Positions 26,405-34,553 are shown, counted from the first letter of the stretch. The stretch is 64,000 nucleotides of DNA from Halomonas campaniensis (GCF_014193375.1 NZ_JACHZF010000002.1:62001-126000), one strand, 5' to 3'. The notes: generated by a model not told the origin, from the sequence alone. Program-made: numbers and translations.

Positions 26405-27361
26405 TCAGTCGGCCAGCTCGCCCACGGTGACGATGCCGCGGTCGGCCAGCTGCAGGGGGCGTGCGTCGTCCCGGGTCCACTCGGCCATGGAGCCGTCGTA
26501 CATGCTGACGTTCTCCAGGCCGCCGATCTCGCTGAGCTGGAACCAGCCGCTGGCGGCCCAGTGGCCGGTATTGCAAAACGCCACGGTGGGCGCCTGGCGA
26601 TCCAGCCCCAGGGCATCGATATTGGCGTTCAGCCGCGCCGGCTCCAGGTAGTAGGCGCCGTCGCGCTCGACCAGGGCGCCATCATGGGGCAGGTTGACCG
26701 CGCCGGGAATGGTGCCCGGAGCGCGAGCCGCGGGGGACTGGGCCTCGCCGGTGAAGAAGCCCGGCGGGCGGGCGTCCACCAGTGGCTTGTCGGCCTCCCG
26801 GGCCGCTTCGACTTCCTCGGTGGTGGCGAGCAGGTGCGCCTGCAGGGAGCCTGAGAAGTCCGTGGCCTCGGGCGCGCCGGGGGTGCCCGAGGCGACATCG
26901 AAGCCCTGGGCCTGCCAGCCGGCGAAGCCGCCGTTGAGGATCGTCACCTCGTCGTGGCCCAGCGCCTTGAAGGTCCAGTAGATTCTCGCAGCGCTGCCGA
27001 AGTCGGTGGGGCCGGTGCCGCCGGCGACCACCACCACGGTGTCGTCGTTGCCGATGCCCAGGCCGCCGATCAGCGCCTCTAGGTCGGCGACGTCCGGCAT
27101 CAGGCCGGCCACGTCATCGCGGGTCTCGCGCCAGCCGTCATCGGTATAGCTGCTGTAGCGGCTGCCGGGGATGCGGGCGGCCTCGAAGCTCTCGCGGTCG
27201 CCGCCATCGTCGATGGCCGAGCGCACGTCCAGCACCACCAGGCCGTCACTGCCCAGCTGCTGGTCGAGCCACTCGGCCTCGACCAGCGGCGCAGGATGCA
27301 GGGCATGGGCCGGACCGGCGATGGCCAGGGCGCCGGCGGCGATGATCAGTCGGGATCTCAT
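26405..27361 (-). CDS. Periplasmic rhodanese-type sulfurtransferase
   Basis: A 318-residue protein with a signal peptide (MRSRLIIAAGALAIAGPAHA) and two rhodanese domains. The first (LVVLDVRS... FEAARIPGSRY) is inactive-type. The second carries the catalytic Cys in TVAFCNTGHWAAS, which would hold a persulfide. It probably transfers sulfur from thiosulfate or 3-mercaptopyruvate to an acceptor in the periplasm. ATG 27361 has AGGAGGA seven bases upstream; the longer frame to 27445 lacks a signal peptide at its start. E. coli has a periplasmic rhodanese (YnjE) encoded in the ynj operon; a ynjBCD-like set occurs at 43176-46720 here, but the two loci are not adjacent. Confidence 0.9.
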   Translation of the reverse strand: MRSRLIIAAGALAIAGPAHALHPAPLVEAEWLDQQLGSDGLVVLDVRSAIDDGGDRESFEAARIPGSRYSSYTDDGWRETRDDVAGLMPDVADLEALIGGLGIGNDDTVVVVAGGTGPTDFGSAARIYWTFKALGHDEVTILNGGFAGWQAQGFDVASGTPGAPEATDFSGSLQAHLLATTEEVEAAREADKPLVDARPPGFFTGEAQSPAARAPGTIPGAVNLPHDGALVERDGAYYLEPARLNANIDALGLDRQAPTVAFCNTGHWAASGWFQLSEIGGLENVSMYDGSMAEWTRDDARPLQLADRGIVTVGELAD

Positions 27362-27508
27362 GGGGGATCCTCCTCGTCCGGATTGGGGCATGGTCACCAT
27401 GCTGCAACGGGATGGCGTTCCCTCGCCAAGAATGCTTCCTGACACATCTAGTACATTCGGTTATATCCAGATCTGCTGTTATCCCTGTTTCGCCTTCCGG
27501 CGACAGCT

Positions 27509-28078
27509 TCAGCCCTGCCAGGCGTGACCGGCGAAGGCATCATCCACTTCCGGGTGGTTGACGTGGTTCGAGTAGTTGGAGAGCGTCTTCACGGCCAGGG
27601 CCAGCACGATCTGCAGCACCTGCTGCTCCTCGAAGCCGGCATCCAGGAATGCCTTGACGTCGGTCTGGCTCGGCATGCCGCGGGTCTCGAACATCACCCG
27701 GGTGAACTCGGCCAGTGCCGCGAGGCGCTCGTCGGGGATCGGCTGGCCACCGCGGATCGCCTCGAGCACATCAGCCGGGACCTGGGACATCTTGTCGGCC
27801 AGCATGCTGTGGGCGGACATGCAGTAGGCGCAGCCGTTGAGCCGGCTGATGGTCAGGAAGACCACCTCCTGCTCGGGCGGCGCGAACCCCGAATCGTTGC
27901 GGAACAGCTCATAGCCGTGCAGGTAGGTGTCCAGCACACCCGGCGCCTTGGCCATGCCCTCGTACATGTTGGGCACGAAGCCCAGCTTGGCATTGGCCTG
28001 CTCGAGCAGCGGCCTTGCCTTGGCGTCGGCCGTGTCGAGGGTCTGTGGGGCCAGCTGCATCTGATAGTCGGCTGCCAT
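27509..28078 (-). CDS. AhpD-like carboxymuconolactone decarboxylase family protein
   Basis: A 189-residue alpha-helical protein with the redox CxxC of the AhpD/CMD family in LNGCAYCMSAHSMLADKM. Members of this subgroup are peroxidase-related and reduce hydroperoxides or reactive electrophiles; true decarboxylase activity is unlikely with this motif. The start at 28078 (MAADYQMQLAPQTLDTADAK) is preceded by AAGGAG at seven bases. It follows a TetR regulator gene on the same strand, with operator-like palindromes before both genes, so the pair is probably an inducible oxidant or electrophile defence unit. Confidence 0.9.
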   Translation of the reverse strand: MAADYQMQLAPQTLDTADAKARPLLEQANAKLGFVPNMYEGMAKAPGVLDTYLHGYELFRNDSGFAPPEQEVVFLTISRLNGCAYCMSAHSMLADKMSQVPADVLEAIRGGQPIPDERLAALAEFTRVMFETRGMPSQTDVKAFLDAGFEEQQVLQIVLALAVKTLSNYSNHVNHPEVDDAFAGHAWQG

Positions 28079-28132
28079 GGGGTATCTCCTTCTGTGGCGT
28101 GAGAGTTGATCGTGGGTGTTGTTCACGATATA

Positions 28133-28148
28133 TGGAACGATCGGTCCA
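28133..28148. promoter_or_regulatory. Candidate TetR operator upstream of the AhpD-like gene
   Basis: TGGAACGATCGGTCCA matches its own reverse complement at 14 of 16 positions, centred on CGATCG. It lies 55 bases before the AhpD-like start. A related site lies before the tetR gene at 28783-28798. Confidence 0.65.
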
Positions 28149-28179
28149 CATACGTGGTAAAAAACTGCTTCGAGATATG

Positions 28180-28770
28180 TCATCGGCGCAGCCCGTCGAT
28201 CAGCAGGGCAACGGCCTGTAGAGCCTGATCAGGGTCCGCTCCGCTCTTCAACAGCGTCCTGAGCCCGGCCATCCCCAGCGTCAGGTAGGTGGCCAGTGCC
28301 TCGGCGTCACGCTCCGGCGCGATGTCGCCGTCGCGCTGGGCCTGGACCACCGCCCGGTGGAAGAGGCCCGTGATGGCGGCCAGGCTCTGCCGCGCATGGT
28401 GCGAGGGCGCATCGCCGCGCTGGCCGAGCTCCGTGGCGGAATTGAAGATCAGGCAGCCCAGAGCGGCGCGCTCGCTGCCGGCCTCATCGGCCGTCTCGCG
28501 GAACAGCGCCTCGAGGAAGGCCATGGCCGAAGGGGCCGCTGCCAGGCGTCGACCCAGTCGGCCGATCAGCGCCTCGCGATAGCGACGCAGGGCCTCGAGG
28601 AAGAGCTGCTCCTTGTTGCCGAAAGCCTGGTAGAGGCTGCTGCGCGAGATATGCATGGCCTCGAGCAGGTCCCGGGTCGAGGCGGCATCGTAGCCTCGGG
28701 CCCAGAAGACCTGCATGGCAGCGCTGGCAGCCTCGTCAGGGCTGAAGGCGATGGGGCGTCCTCGTGTCAT
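28180..28770 (-). CDS. TetR/AcrR-family regulator
   Basis: A 196-residue repressor. The N-terminal helix-turn-helix is typical (GRPIAFSPDEAASAAMQVFWARGYDAASTRDLLEAMHISRSSLYQAFGNKEQLFLEALRRY). The C-terminal helical domain would bind the inducer. A Cys in AALGCLIFNSA is at a place often seen in the YxaF/NemR-like subgroup, so redox or electrophile sensing is possible. The start is ATG 28770 (MTRGRPIAFSPDEAA), not the longer frame to 28806, since the upstream codons run through a candidate operator. It likely represses itself and the AhpD-like gene. Confidence 0.9.
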   Translation of the reverse strand: MTRGRPIAFSPDEAASAAMQVFWARGYDAASTRDLLEAMHISRSSLYQAFGNKEQLFLEALRRYREALIGRLGRRLAAAPSAMAFLEALFRETADEAGSERAALGCLIFNSATELGQRGDAPSHHARQSLAAITGLFHRAVVQAQRDGDIAPERDAEALATYLTLGMAGLRTLLKSGADPDQALQAVALLIDGLRR

Positions 28771-28782
28771 GTCCTGTAATTT

Positions 28783-28798
28783 AGTACCGATCGATCCA
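28783..28798. promoter_or_regulatory. Candidate TetR operator upstream of tetR
   Basis: AGTACCGATCGATCCA shares 13 of 16 positions with the reverse complement of the palindrome at 28133-28148. The shared core is ACCGATCG-N-TCCA. The location before the repressor gene fits autoregulation. Confidence 0.5.
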
Positions 28799-28839
28799 TA
28801 AATCAAGGCCGCGACAGATCGTGCGGAAGTTGCTATCGC

Positions 28840-28867
28840 TGTAAGGACCCTGTGCTGGCAACGACTG
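28840..28867 (+). promoter_or_regulatory. Candidate ECF promoter of the TTL-PqqD gene
   Basis: TGTAAG (28840-28845), 16 bases, CGACTG (28862-28867). It lies 58 bases before the TTL-PqqD start. It matches the two-part element found before the sigma factor and other genes in this region. Confidence 0.7.
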
Positions 28868-28925
28868 AATCAGAAAGGCGACCCCGATCCGCGAGGGTCG
28901 CCACGGCCGAGAGGAGATCCCCCGC

Positions 28926-31295
28926 ATGACCGAGCCGCATTCGCCGACCCGACGCTTCTGGCTGGGTGGCCGCCGGGCCGCCGAGCAGGACCGGTTCTTC
29001 CGCGAGGCCCTGGAGCCGCTGGGCTGGGAGGCCGGGGACGACCAGGCGTGGGACGCCGGCTGGATCACCGGCATGCCCGATCCCGCCCAGTTCCGGCGGG
29101 TCTCGCCGGCGCGCCGGCTCAACCACTTCCCCGGCAATGCGGCGCTGACCATCAAGAGCCGGCTCCATGCGAGCCTTTCCACGCTGCGCGAGCGCATCGT
29201 GGCGAGCCACGGGTCAGACAGCGACGCGGCCTCGCGGCTGGCGTTCTTCCCGCACGCCTGGGTGATGCCCCACGACTACCACGCCCTGCAGGAGGCCGCC
29301 CTGGCCAATCCCGAGCAGCGCTGGATCCTCAAGCCCACCAATGCCTCCAAGGGCAAGGGCGTGCGGGTGCTGCGCGATGCGGGCGAGGCGCCGCTGGCGC
29401 ACGACTGGATGGTGCAGGAGTACCTGGCCAATCCGCATACCATCCGCGGGCACAAGTATGTGCTGCGCCTATACGTGCTGATCAGCTCGCTGGAGCCCCT
29501 GCGGGTCTATCTCTACCGTCAGGGGTTTGCCAAGCTGGCCTCGGAGCCCTGGGACCCGGAGGATGCCGACAACCCCTACAGCCAGCTGACCAACCCGGAC
29601 ATCAACGCCCTCAACGACCGCGCCGAGGTGCCGGTGGAGTTCATCGACCTCGACCGCTACCGGACCTGGCTGCGTGACCAGGGGCATGACGACGATCGCC
29701 TCTTCGCCCGGATCCATGACCTGGTCGCCCTGACAATCATCTCGGCGGTGGATGCCATGCGTCGCCGCACCGCCGAGGTGGGGGCCGATCCGCGCGGCTG
29801 CTACGAACTGCTGGGGCTCGACTGCCTGGTGGATGACGCCCTCACGCCCTGGATCCTGGAGTGCAACCTCAGCCCCTCGCTGGGGATCTGCGCCGCCCCG
29901 GAGCACGGCGGGCAGATCGAGGAGGCCGTCAAGGGCGGGCTGGTGAGAGACATGATCGCGCTACTGGACATCCCCGGCAGCGCGCCCGCGGCGACCGGGG
30001 GAGACGACGATGACGCCTCGGCCCGACTGGTGGCCGAGGCCGGGGCGGAGCAGGCGCGAGCGGGTGACTTCCTGCGCCTGCTGCCGGCCAGCGACCCCGG
30101 CCGCTATCTGCCGTTCTTCTCGTTGCCGACCCTGGCCGACCTGCAGCTGGCCGAGGGCCTGGCGGGCCAGCCCCTGCCGCGGCCGGTGCTGCAGCGCCGC
30201 CGGGTGGCGGAGATGCTGGACGATGACCAGCTGGCGCTCCATGACACCCGCAGCGGGCGCTTTTATCGGCCCAACGACACGGCGGCGATGATCTGGCTGC
30301 TGGCCACGGAGGGGCTGGACCCCGATGCCATCGTCGATCAGCTGGCCCTGGCCGCCGCCCAGGGGGAGGGCTCCCCGGACCTGGCGGCCCTGCGACGCGA
30401 CGTCTGGCATACCCTGGGAGAGTGGTGTCGCGATGGCCTGCTCTGTCAGCGTGGCCCGGCCCTGGGCGACGCCCCGGCGACGGAGGCGGTGCCGGCGGCC
30501 CGTGCCCGGCCGCATCTGCTGCAGCTGGACCACGACGGCCGGCGCTGGGCGCTGGAAGTTGGCACCCCCGCTGCCCTGGCCAGGCTGACGCCGCTGTTCG
30601 GCGCGCGGCTCTCCCCGCTTGACGAGGTGGCAGCGATCGGGCTTCCGCGCCTGGCCCTGCTGCCTGCGACGACCGGCTACGCCCTGGTGGCCGATCACGC
30701 GGTGGTAAGGTCGCGGCTGATGCTGTCCCAGCTCGCCCCGGCGCTGCTGGCCCACCTGGTTGGCCAGGCCGCGCGGCCCGGTCGACCGGTGATCGATGCC
30801 GGCCTGCTGGTCACCCCGGAAGGGGAGGGGGTGCTCTGCCTGCTGCCCGACGAGGAGGCCTGCCGGGAGCGGCTGCAGCGGCTGACGGCCTCGGGGGGGA
30901 CCCTGACCCGCGGCCTGCGGCTGCCCATGATGGCGCCCGACGCGGCCGAGCCGCTGGGCCTGCCGCTGGCGACGCCCGCCGGTGAGGCGCCGGCGACGGC
31001 GCCCGGCAGGGTGACAATCCGGGCCGTGCTGGTGCCCGCCGAAACGGGGGAGGCGATGGCCCCCGCCGGGGTGCTGGACGTCATGGGGGCATTGCTGCCG
31101 CGCTGCATCACGTCGCCGGACGAGCCTCTGATGCCCGACGGGGTGACCGCCCTCGGCGACTGGGCCTCCCGGCTGGAACGCCTTGCCGTGGGCGACATCG
31201 ATCCCTCGTCCGCGGCCGATCCGCTGGTCGACTGGCTGGCCGAACGAGACATGGCCGCCCGCCGGCCGGCCGATCCGGCCATGGCGAGGGAGTGA
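28926..31295 (+). CDS. TTL-like ATP-grasp ligase fused to a PqqD-like domain
   Basis: A 789-residue cytoplasmic multidomain protein. Residues 1-350 are a tubulin-tyrosine-ligase-type ATP-grasp domain with all main motifs: Lys136 in WILKPTNASKGKG, VQEYLANP, KYVLRLYVLI, QLTNPDIN, ELLGLDCLVDD and the metal site WILECNLSPSL (Glu312, Asn314). Residues about 427-510 form a PqqD-like peptide-binding domain (LALHDTRSGRFYRPNDTAAMIWLL). The rest resembles HprK-related domains but shows no P-loop. TTL enzymes ligate amino acids to peptide carboxylates or Glu side chains; PqqD domains present leader peptides. A Glu/Gly-rich small protein gene follows directly and is the obvious candidate substrate. SD-like GGAG precedes the ATG. 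The system is not one I recognise. Confidence 0.88.
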   Translation: MTEPHSPTRRFWLGGRRAAEQDRFFREALEPLGWEAGDDQAWDAGWITGMPDPAQFRRVSPARRLNHFPGNAALTIKSRLHASLSTLRERIVASHGSDSDAASRLAFFPHAWVMPHDYHALQEAALANPEQRWILKPTNASKGKGVRVLRDAGEAPLAHDWMVQEYLANPHTIRGHKYVLRLYVLISSLEPLRVYLYRQGFAKLASEPWDPEDADNPYSQLTNPDINALNDRAEVPVEFIDLDRYRTWLRDQGHDDDRLFARIHDLVALTIISAVDAMRRRTAEVGADPRGCYELLGLDCLVDDALTPWILECNLSPSLGICAAPEHGGQIEEAVKGGLVRDMIALLDIPGSAPAATGGDDDDASARLVAEAGAEQARAGDFLRLLPASDPGRYLPFFSLPTLADLQLAEGLAGQPLPRPVLQRRRVAEMLDDDQLALHDTRSGRFYRPNDTAAMIWLLATEGLDPDAIVDQLALAAAQGEGSPDLAALRRDVWHTLGEWCRDGLLCQRGPALGDAPATEAVPAARARPHLLQLDHDGRRWALEVGTPAALARLTPLFGARLSPLDEVAAIGLPRLALLPATTGYALVADHAVVRSRLMLSQLAPALLAHLVGQAARPGRPVIDAGLLVTPEGEGVLCLLPDEEACRERLQRLTASGGTLTRGLRLPMMAPDAAEPLGLPLATPAGEAPATAPGRVTIRAVLVPAETGEAMAPAGVLDVMGALLPRCITSPDEPLMPDGVTALGDWASRLERLAVGDIDPSSAADPLVDWLAERDMAARRPADPAMARE

Positions 31296-31504
31296 CAACC
31301 GTTGCGGCATTGGCGTGACGGGCTGGATAGCCAGGTTGGCAGGACAAACAGGACAAGATGGTACCGAGCAGAGGGTGGCGTCCATGGGTGGGCGTCGCCG
31401 AAGGGAAGTCAGCCTCGATGAGGAGGCTGGCGTCACTGCAAGACGGCGTGCTGCGACATGCCGTCCATCGCATCGCGAGATGCATCACCGAGGAGGTCAT
31501 GACC
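31296..31504 (+). other. Leader region between the TTL-PqqD and AEGE peptide genes
   Basis: A 209-base gap on the coding strand. It has no ECF-type element and no T-run terminator. The peptide gene may be read from the TTL promoter or from an unrecognised one here. Confidence 0.4.
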
Positions 31505-31798
31505 ATGACATTGCAAGACGAGAAACGCCGCAGCCTGCTGGGGCGTCTGGGTCGCCAGCTGGGCTACACGACTCCGGCGCTGCTGCTGGTTGCCAGCGGT
31601 GCGGCCTTCCAGGCAGTGGCCAGCGACACGGCCACCGAGGCGACCTACACCAGCGGCCAGGAAGCCCCGCTGATGCTGGCGGAGGCCCATGCCGAGGGCG
31701 GCGCGGAAGGCGCCGGTGAAGCCCAGGGCGAGGCTGAAGCGGAAGGCGAAGCCGAGGGTGAGGCTGAAGGAGAGGCCGAGGGCGAAGCCGGTAACTGA
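31505..31798 (+). CDS. Small AEGE-tail protein, candidate substrate peptide
   Basis: A 97-residue protein I do not recognise from named families. The N-terminus LQDEKRRSLLGRLGRQLGYT is basic with a twin Arg. A hydrophobic stretch follows (residues 22-40), then a Thr-rich linker, and residues 59-95 are an Ala-Glu-Gly-Glu tail ending in GN. The leader is nearly the same as in the AEGE-cytochrome encoded at 48090, which suggests recognition by a shared enzyme and export, possibly by Tat. AGGAGG lies eight bases before ATG 31505; a second ATG six bases earlier is too close to it. Likely function: a ribosomally made peptide or envelope protein modified by the preceding TTL-PqqD protein (inference). 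Confidence 0.85.
   Translation: MTLQDEKRRSLLGRLGRQLGYTTPALLLVASGAAFQAVASDTATEATYTSGQEAPLMLAEAHAEGGAEGAGEAQGEAEAEGEAEGEAEGEAEGEAGN
31679..31789 (+). repeat. In-frame Ala-Glu-Gly-Glu repeat
   Basis: Imperfect 12-base units encoding AEGE, written with varied Glu and Gly codons (GAG/GAA, GGC/GGT/GGA). Codon variation argues that selection keeps the protein repeat and that it is not a fresh slippage product. Confidence 0.85.
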
Positions 31799-31904
31799 CG
31801 CCTCGCCCGCGACTGACCGAGGGCCGGTCCGCGCGCCATGGGCGCCGGCCCGGCCTTCCCCGAATCGCTCATGTCACCCCACCGGTAACCTGGAGAACCC
31901 GGCC

Positions 31905-32471
31905 ATGACACAGCCTGCATCAGGACAACCCCGCCCGCTGGAGGGGCTCATCGAGGAGAACCTCATGGCGCTGGCCCAGCTCAAGGGCCTGCTGGATGAC
32001 CTGACTCCTGCCGCCTACCGACAGCCCTTCGGCGCGGACGGCCGCCATACCCTGGGCAAGCACGTTCGGCACATCATCGACCACTATGATGCCCTGCTCG
32101 GCGGCCTCGAGGCCGGCGGAACGTCCCTCGACTACGAGCATCGCCGCCGTGACGAGGTGCTCGAGCAGTGGCCCGCCCGGGCCGCCCAGCGGGTCACCGA
32201 CATCCAGGCCGCCCTGCTGGCGCTGGCCGACCAGACGCCCCCGGCGTCCCTGACCCTGGCCTATCCTGTGGGCGAGGAGCCGCTGGCCCTGTCCACCAGC
32301 CTCGCCCGTGAGCTGGCTTTCCTGACCAGCCACACCATCCACCACATGGCGATCCTCGGCCTGCTGGCCGAGCCGCTTGGCCTGGCACTTCCCGAGTCGT
32401 TTGGCGTTCACCCCTCGACCCTGCGCCACTGGCGGCGGGAAGCCCTGCCGGTGATGGCGGAGGGGGCGTGA
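31905..32471 (+). CDS. DinB-family protein
   Basis: A 188-residue helical-bundle protein. DinB-fold metal ligands are plausible as His in GKHVRHIIDHYDAL and HTIHHMAIL (the paired histidines near the end of the fold). DinB-like proteins bind zinc or nickel, and several act as thiol-dependent enzymes; this one has no assigned activity. It is the third gene in the TTL-PqqD run. Its stop overlaps the next start (TGATG), so it is coupled to the DUF302 gene. ATG 31905 is preceded by GGAG. Confidence 0.85.
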   Translation: MTQPASGQPRPLEGLIEENLMALAQLKGLLDDLTPAAYRQPFGADGRHTLGKHVRHIIDHYDALLGGLEAGGTSLDYEHRRRDEVLEQWPARAAQRVTDIQAALLALADQTPPASLTLAYPVGEEPLALSTSLARELAFLTSHTIHHMAILGLLAEPLGLALPESFGVHPSTLRHWRREALPVMAEGA

Positions 32472-32968
32472 TGGTCACGACACGGGGGGGTTCATGGTGG
32501 CTGGCCTTGCTGATGGTGCTGCTGCTGGCTGCTCACGCCGCGGCCGACGCTCGCTGGCCCGAACAGGGTTGGCGGGTCCTGCCGGTGTCATCGACCTATT
32601 CCGAACTGCTGGAGGCCCTGCGTGAAGCGGTCGAGGCAGAGGGCATGTTCATCGTCACCGAGGCAGGCCCTACCGAGGCGGCTGCCCGACGCGGTGAGAC
32701 GATCCCCGGTAACCGTGTAGTGGGGGTCTTTCGCAACGACTATGCCGTGCGCACCCTGCGCCTCAGTGTCCCGGCAATGATCGAGGCGCCGATCCGCTTC
32801 TATGTCACGGAGAACGATGATGGCAGCGCCACCCTCGCCTGGAAGACCCCGAGCCATGTCCTCGCGCCTTATCTCGAGGAGGGCGGTGAGGCATTGGACG
32901 AGATCGGCCGGGAGCTCGATGACGTGTTCGACGCCATCGGACGACGGGCCCAGGCCGCCGCGCAGTAG
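32471..32968 (+). CDS. Secreted DUF302 protein
   Basis: A 165-residue protein with an N-terminal signal peptide (WWLALLMVLLLAAHAAADA). The mature domain matches DUF302: STYSELLEALREAVEAEGMFIVTEAGPTEAAARRG, then VVGVFRNDYAVRTLRL and a DGSATLAWKTPSHVLAPY strand. DUF302 proteins are small periplasmic or cytoplasmic domains found with sulfur, metal or redox genes; their role is unproven. A second DUF302 protein is encoded at 37745. Start ATG 32471 overlaps the DinB stop. Confidence 0.85.
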   Translation: MVTTRGGSWWLALLMVLLLAAHAAADARWPEQGWRVLPVSSTYSELLEALREAVEAEGMFIVTEAGPTEAAARRGETIPGNRVVGVFRNDYAVRTLRLSVPAMIEAPIRFYVTENDDGSATLAWKTPSHVLAPYLEEGGEALDEIGRELDDVFDAIGRRAQAAAQ

Positions 32969-33174
32969 CGAAGCTTTCTCAGGCCGTGTTCTAAGGAGAG
33001 TTCCGAGGAGAACCGCGGATGGCATCCGAGACCCATCGAGAGCTCCCTGCCCCCAGGGGCACCCTTATCGAAGCGGCACTCATCGGTACCCGGAACTGGA
33101 GCTACGGCGATCTGCTGTTTGCATGAGCCGGAAGTCCGGTGCGCTGTCCCCCTTCCATGCTGCCCATCTTCCTC

Positions 33175-33202
33175 TGTAAGTCTGTGCCGCCATCATCGAC
33201 AA
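33175..33202 (+). promoter_or_regulatory. Candidate ECF promoter of doxX
   Basis: TGTAAG (33175-33180), 16 bases, CGACAA (33197-33202). It lies 55 bases before the chosen doxX start. Confidence 0.65.
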
Positions 33203-33257
33203 AGGGTCTCGCCGGTGCGCAAGCACCCGGGCAATGCGTGAAACGTTCCAAGGTACC

Positions 33258-33737
33258 ATGGAGGTGAAAGTGAGAAAGGCACTGGGTCTATTGCTGCTCA
33301 GGGTGTCGCTTGGCGGTCTGCTGCTGGTGTGGGGGGTGAACAAGATTGTCAATGTCGATCACAGCCTGGCTATCGCCGACAATTTCTATGCCGGCTTTCT
33401 GTCTAGCGAGTTCCTGCTGCCGCTGTGGGGCGTTTCTCAGCTGGTGATCGGCCTGCTGGTGATCATCGGGCTGGCCAGGCGGTGGGTCTATCCCCTGCAA
33501 CTGGTGATTAACGGGGCGTCCCTGCTGGCCGTCTTCCCCTCGGTGATCGACCCGTGGGGCTGGTTCCTGGAAGGCACCAATGTGCTGTTCTATCCCTCAT
33601 CGATCATCCTGGCGGCAAGCCTGGTGATGATGGCCTTTCGCGACGAGGACCGCCTCGCCCTGGATGCCAGGCGGAAGTCACGGCCCAGCACCTGGGTGGG
33701 GCGTCACCAGTGTGGCCAGGTGGTGCGCCAGAGGTAG
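33258..33737 (+). CDS. DoxX-family membrane protein
   Basis: A 159-residue inner-membrane protein with four hydrophobic helices. The family opening is seen in ALGLLLLRVSLGGLLLVWGVNKI, followed by helices at LLPLWGVSQLVIGLLVIIGLA, VYPLQLVINGASLLAVF and VLFYPSSIILAASLVMMAF. DoxX-like proteins occur with thiosulfate oxidation, oxidative-stress and ECF-controlled gene sets; the molecular role is not settled. The start is MEVKVRKALG at 33258, preceded by AAGG; MRETFQGT at 33234 is an alternative. It converges on the DUF3047 gene with a 22-base gap. Confidence 0.87.
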   Translation: MEVKVRKALGLLLLRVSLGGLLLVWGVNKIVNVDHSLAIADNFYAGFLSSEFLLPLWGVSQLVIGLLVIIGLARRWVYPLQLVINGASLLAVFPSVIDPWGWFLEGTNVLFYPSSIILAASLVMMAFRDEDRLALDARRKSRPSTWVGRHQCGQVVRQR

Positions 33738-33759
33738 GCGAATGGATGCCGGTGGGATC

Positions 33760-34416
33760 TCAGGGACAATCGGGTGGCTCGTCACTGGCCGAGAACCCGA
33801 GATTCGAGAACCAGGCAGTGGCATCGACGCCGGCATTGTCACCATCGCTCATCAGCGCCACGCCATCGAGTCGGTCGGCTTGGTCACCGAAGAGTGAGGC
33901 GAAATCCTCCCCGACGTGGCGGACTTCCGCTACCCATTCGCCGACACGTGACTCGCCACTCTGCAGTGCCAGCAGATGGGCCCGCGAGGTGAAGGCATTG
34001 GGCCAGTCCGCCCCCTGTGGCTGGCCGGACGCCCAGACATAGTTCACCGACTGGACCTGCCAGGGAAGTATGCCCGTCTTGCGTGCCACATAGACCCGGG
34101 CCGGATAATCATCTCCGGCCCGGGTCCTTTCATCCACTCCATGGTGGATGCCCGAGACCTGCCAGCACCAGTGGAGATAGGGGGTGCGCTCCAGGTTCAC
34201 CTCCATCTCGAGATACTTTGCCGAAGCCTGCTCCTTCGACCTGGCCTGCAGCACGCGCGTGCCTTCCCGCTCGACGACTCGGTACTCCGTTTCTCCTTCA
34301 AAGGAGCGAGTCGGCCAGGCCATCATCGCTTCCGGGGAAAAGCTGATGTCGGCCGCCGTCGCGGGTAGTGCGCTGGCCAGCAGCAACACGCCAGTCAGCA
34401 GGGTGTCCTTGGTCAT
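33760..34416 (-). CDS. Secreted DUF3047 protein
   Basis: A 218-residue protein with a signal peptide (LLTGVLLLASALPATAADI). The mature part follows DUF3047: LEMEVNLERTPYLHWCWQVSGI, then the acidic DDYPARVYVARKTG and NYVWASGQP segments and GVALMSDGDNAGVDATAWFSNLGF at the end. This fold looks like a carbohydrate-binding-type beta sandwich; the ligand is unknown. A TGTCAG-N16-CGACAA element lies upstream, so it may belong to the local ECF regulon. The gene is divergent from dcaP. Confidence 0.85.
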   Translation of the reverse strand: MTKDTLLTGVLLLASALPATAADISFSPEAMMAWPTRSFEGETEYRVVEREGTRVLQARSKEQASAKYLEMEVNLERTPYLHWCWQVSGIHHGVDERTRAGDDYPARVYVARKTGILPWQVQSVNYVWASGQPQGADWPNAFTSRAHLLALQSGESRVGEWVAEVRHVGEDFASLFGDQADRLDGVALMSDGDNAGVDATAWFSNLGFSASDEPPDCP

Positions 34417-34460
34417 CGAGTCGATCCTCTGCGGTTACCATCGGCTGGGGGTGATCGGTT

Positions 34461-34488
34461 TTGTCGGTTGCTGGTGTTATTCCTGACA
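34461..34488 (-). promoter_or_regulatory. Candidate ECF promoter of the DUF3047 gene
   Basis: Read on the minus strand: TGTCAG (34488-34483), 16 bases, CGACAA (34466-34461). The upstream half differs from TGTAAG at one base. It lies 45 bases before the DUF3047 start. Confidence 0.55.
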
Positions 34489-34553
34489 CCTTTCTATATC
34501 CTTTTTTTGACTATCCATAACAGATAATATGCTGCATTCTGTCTTCATCTTTC

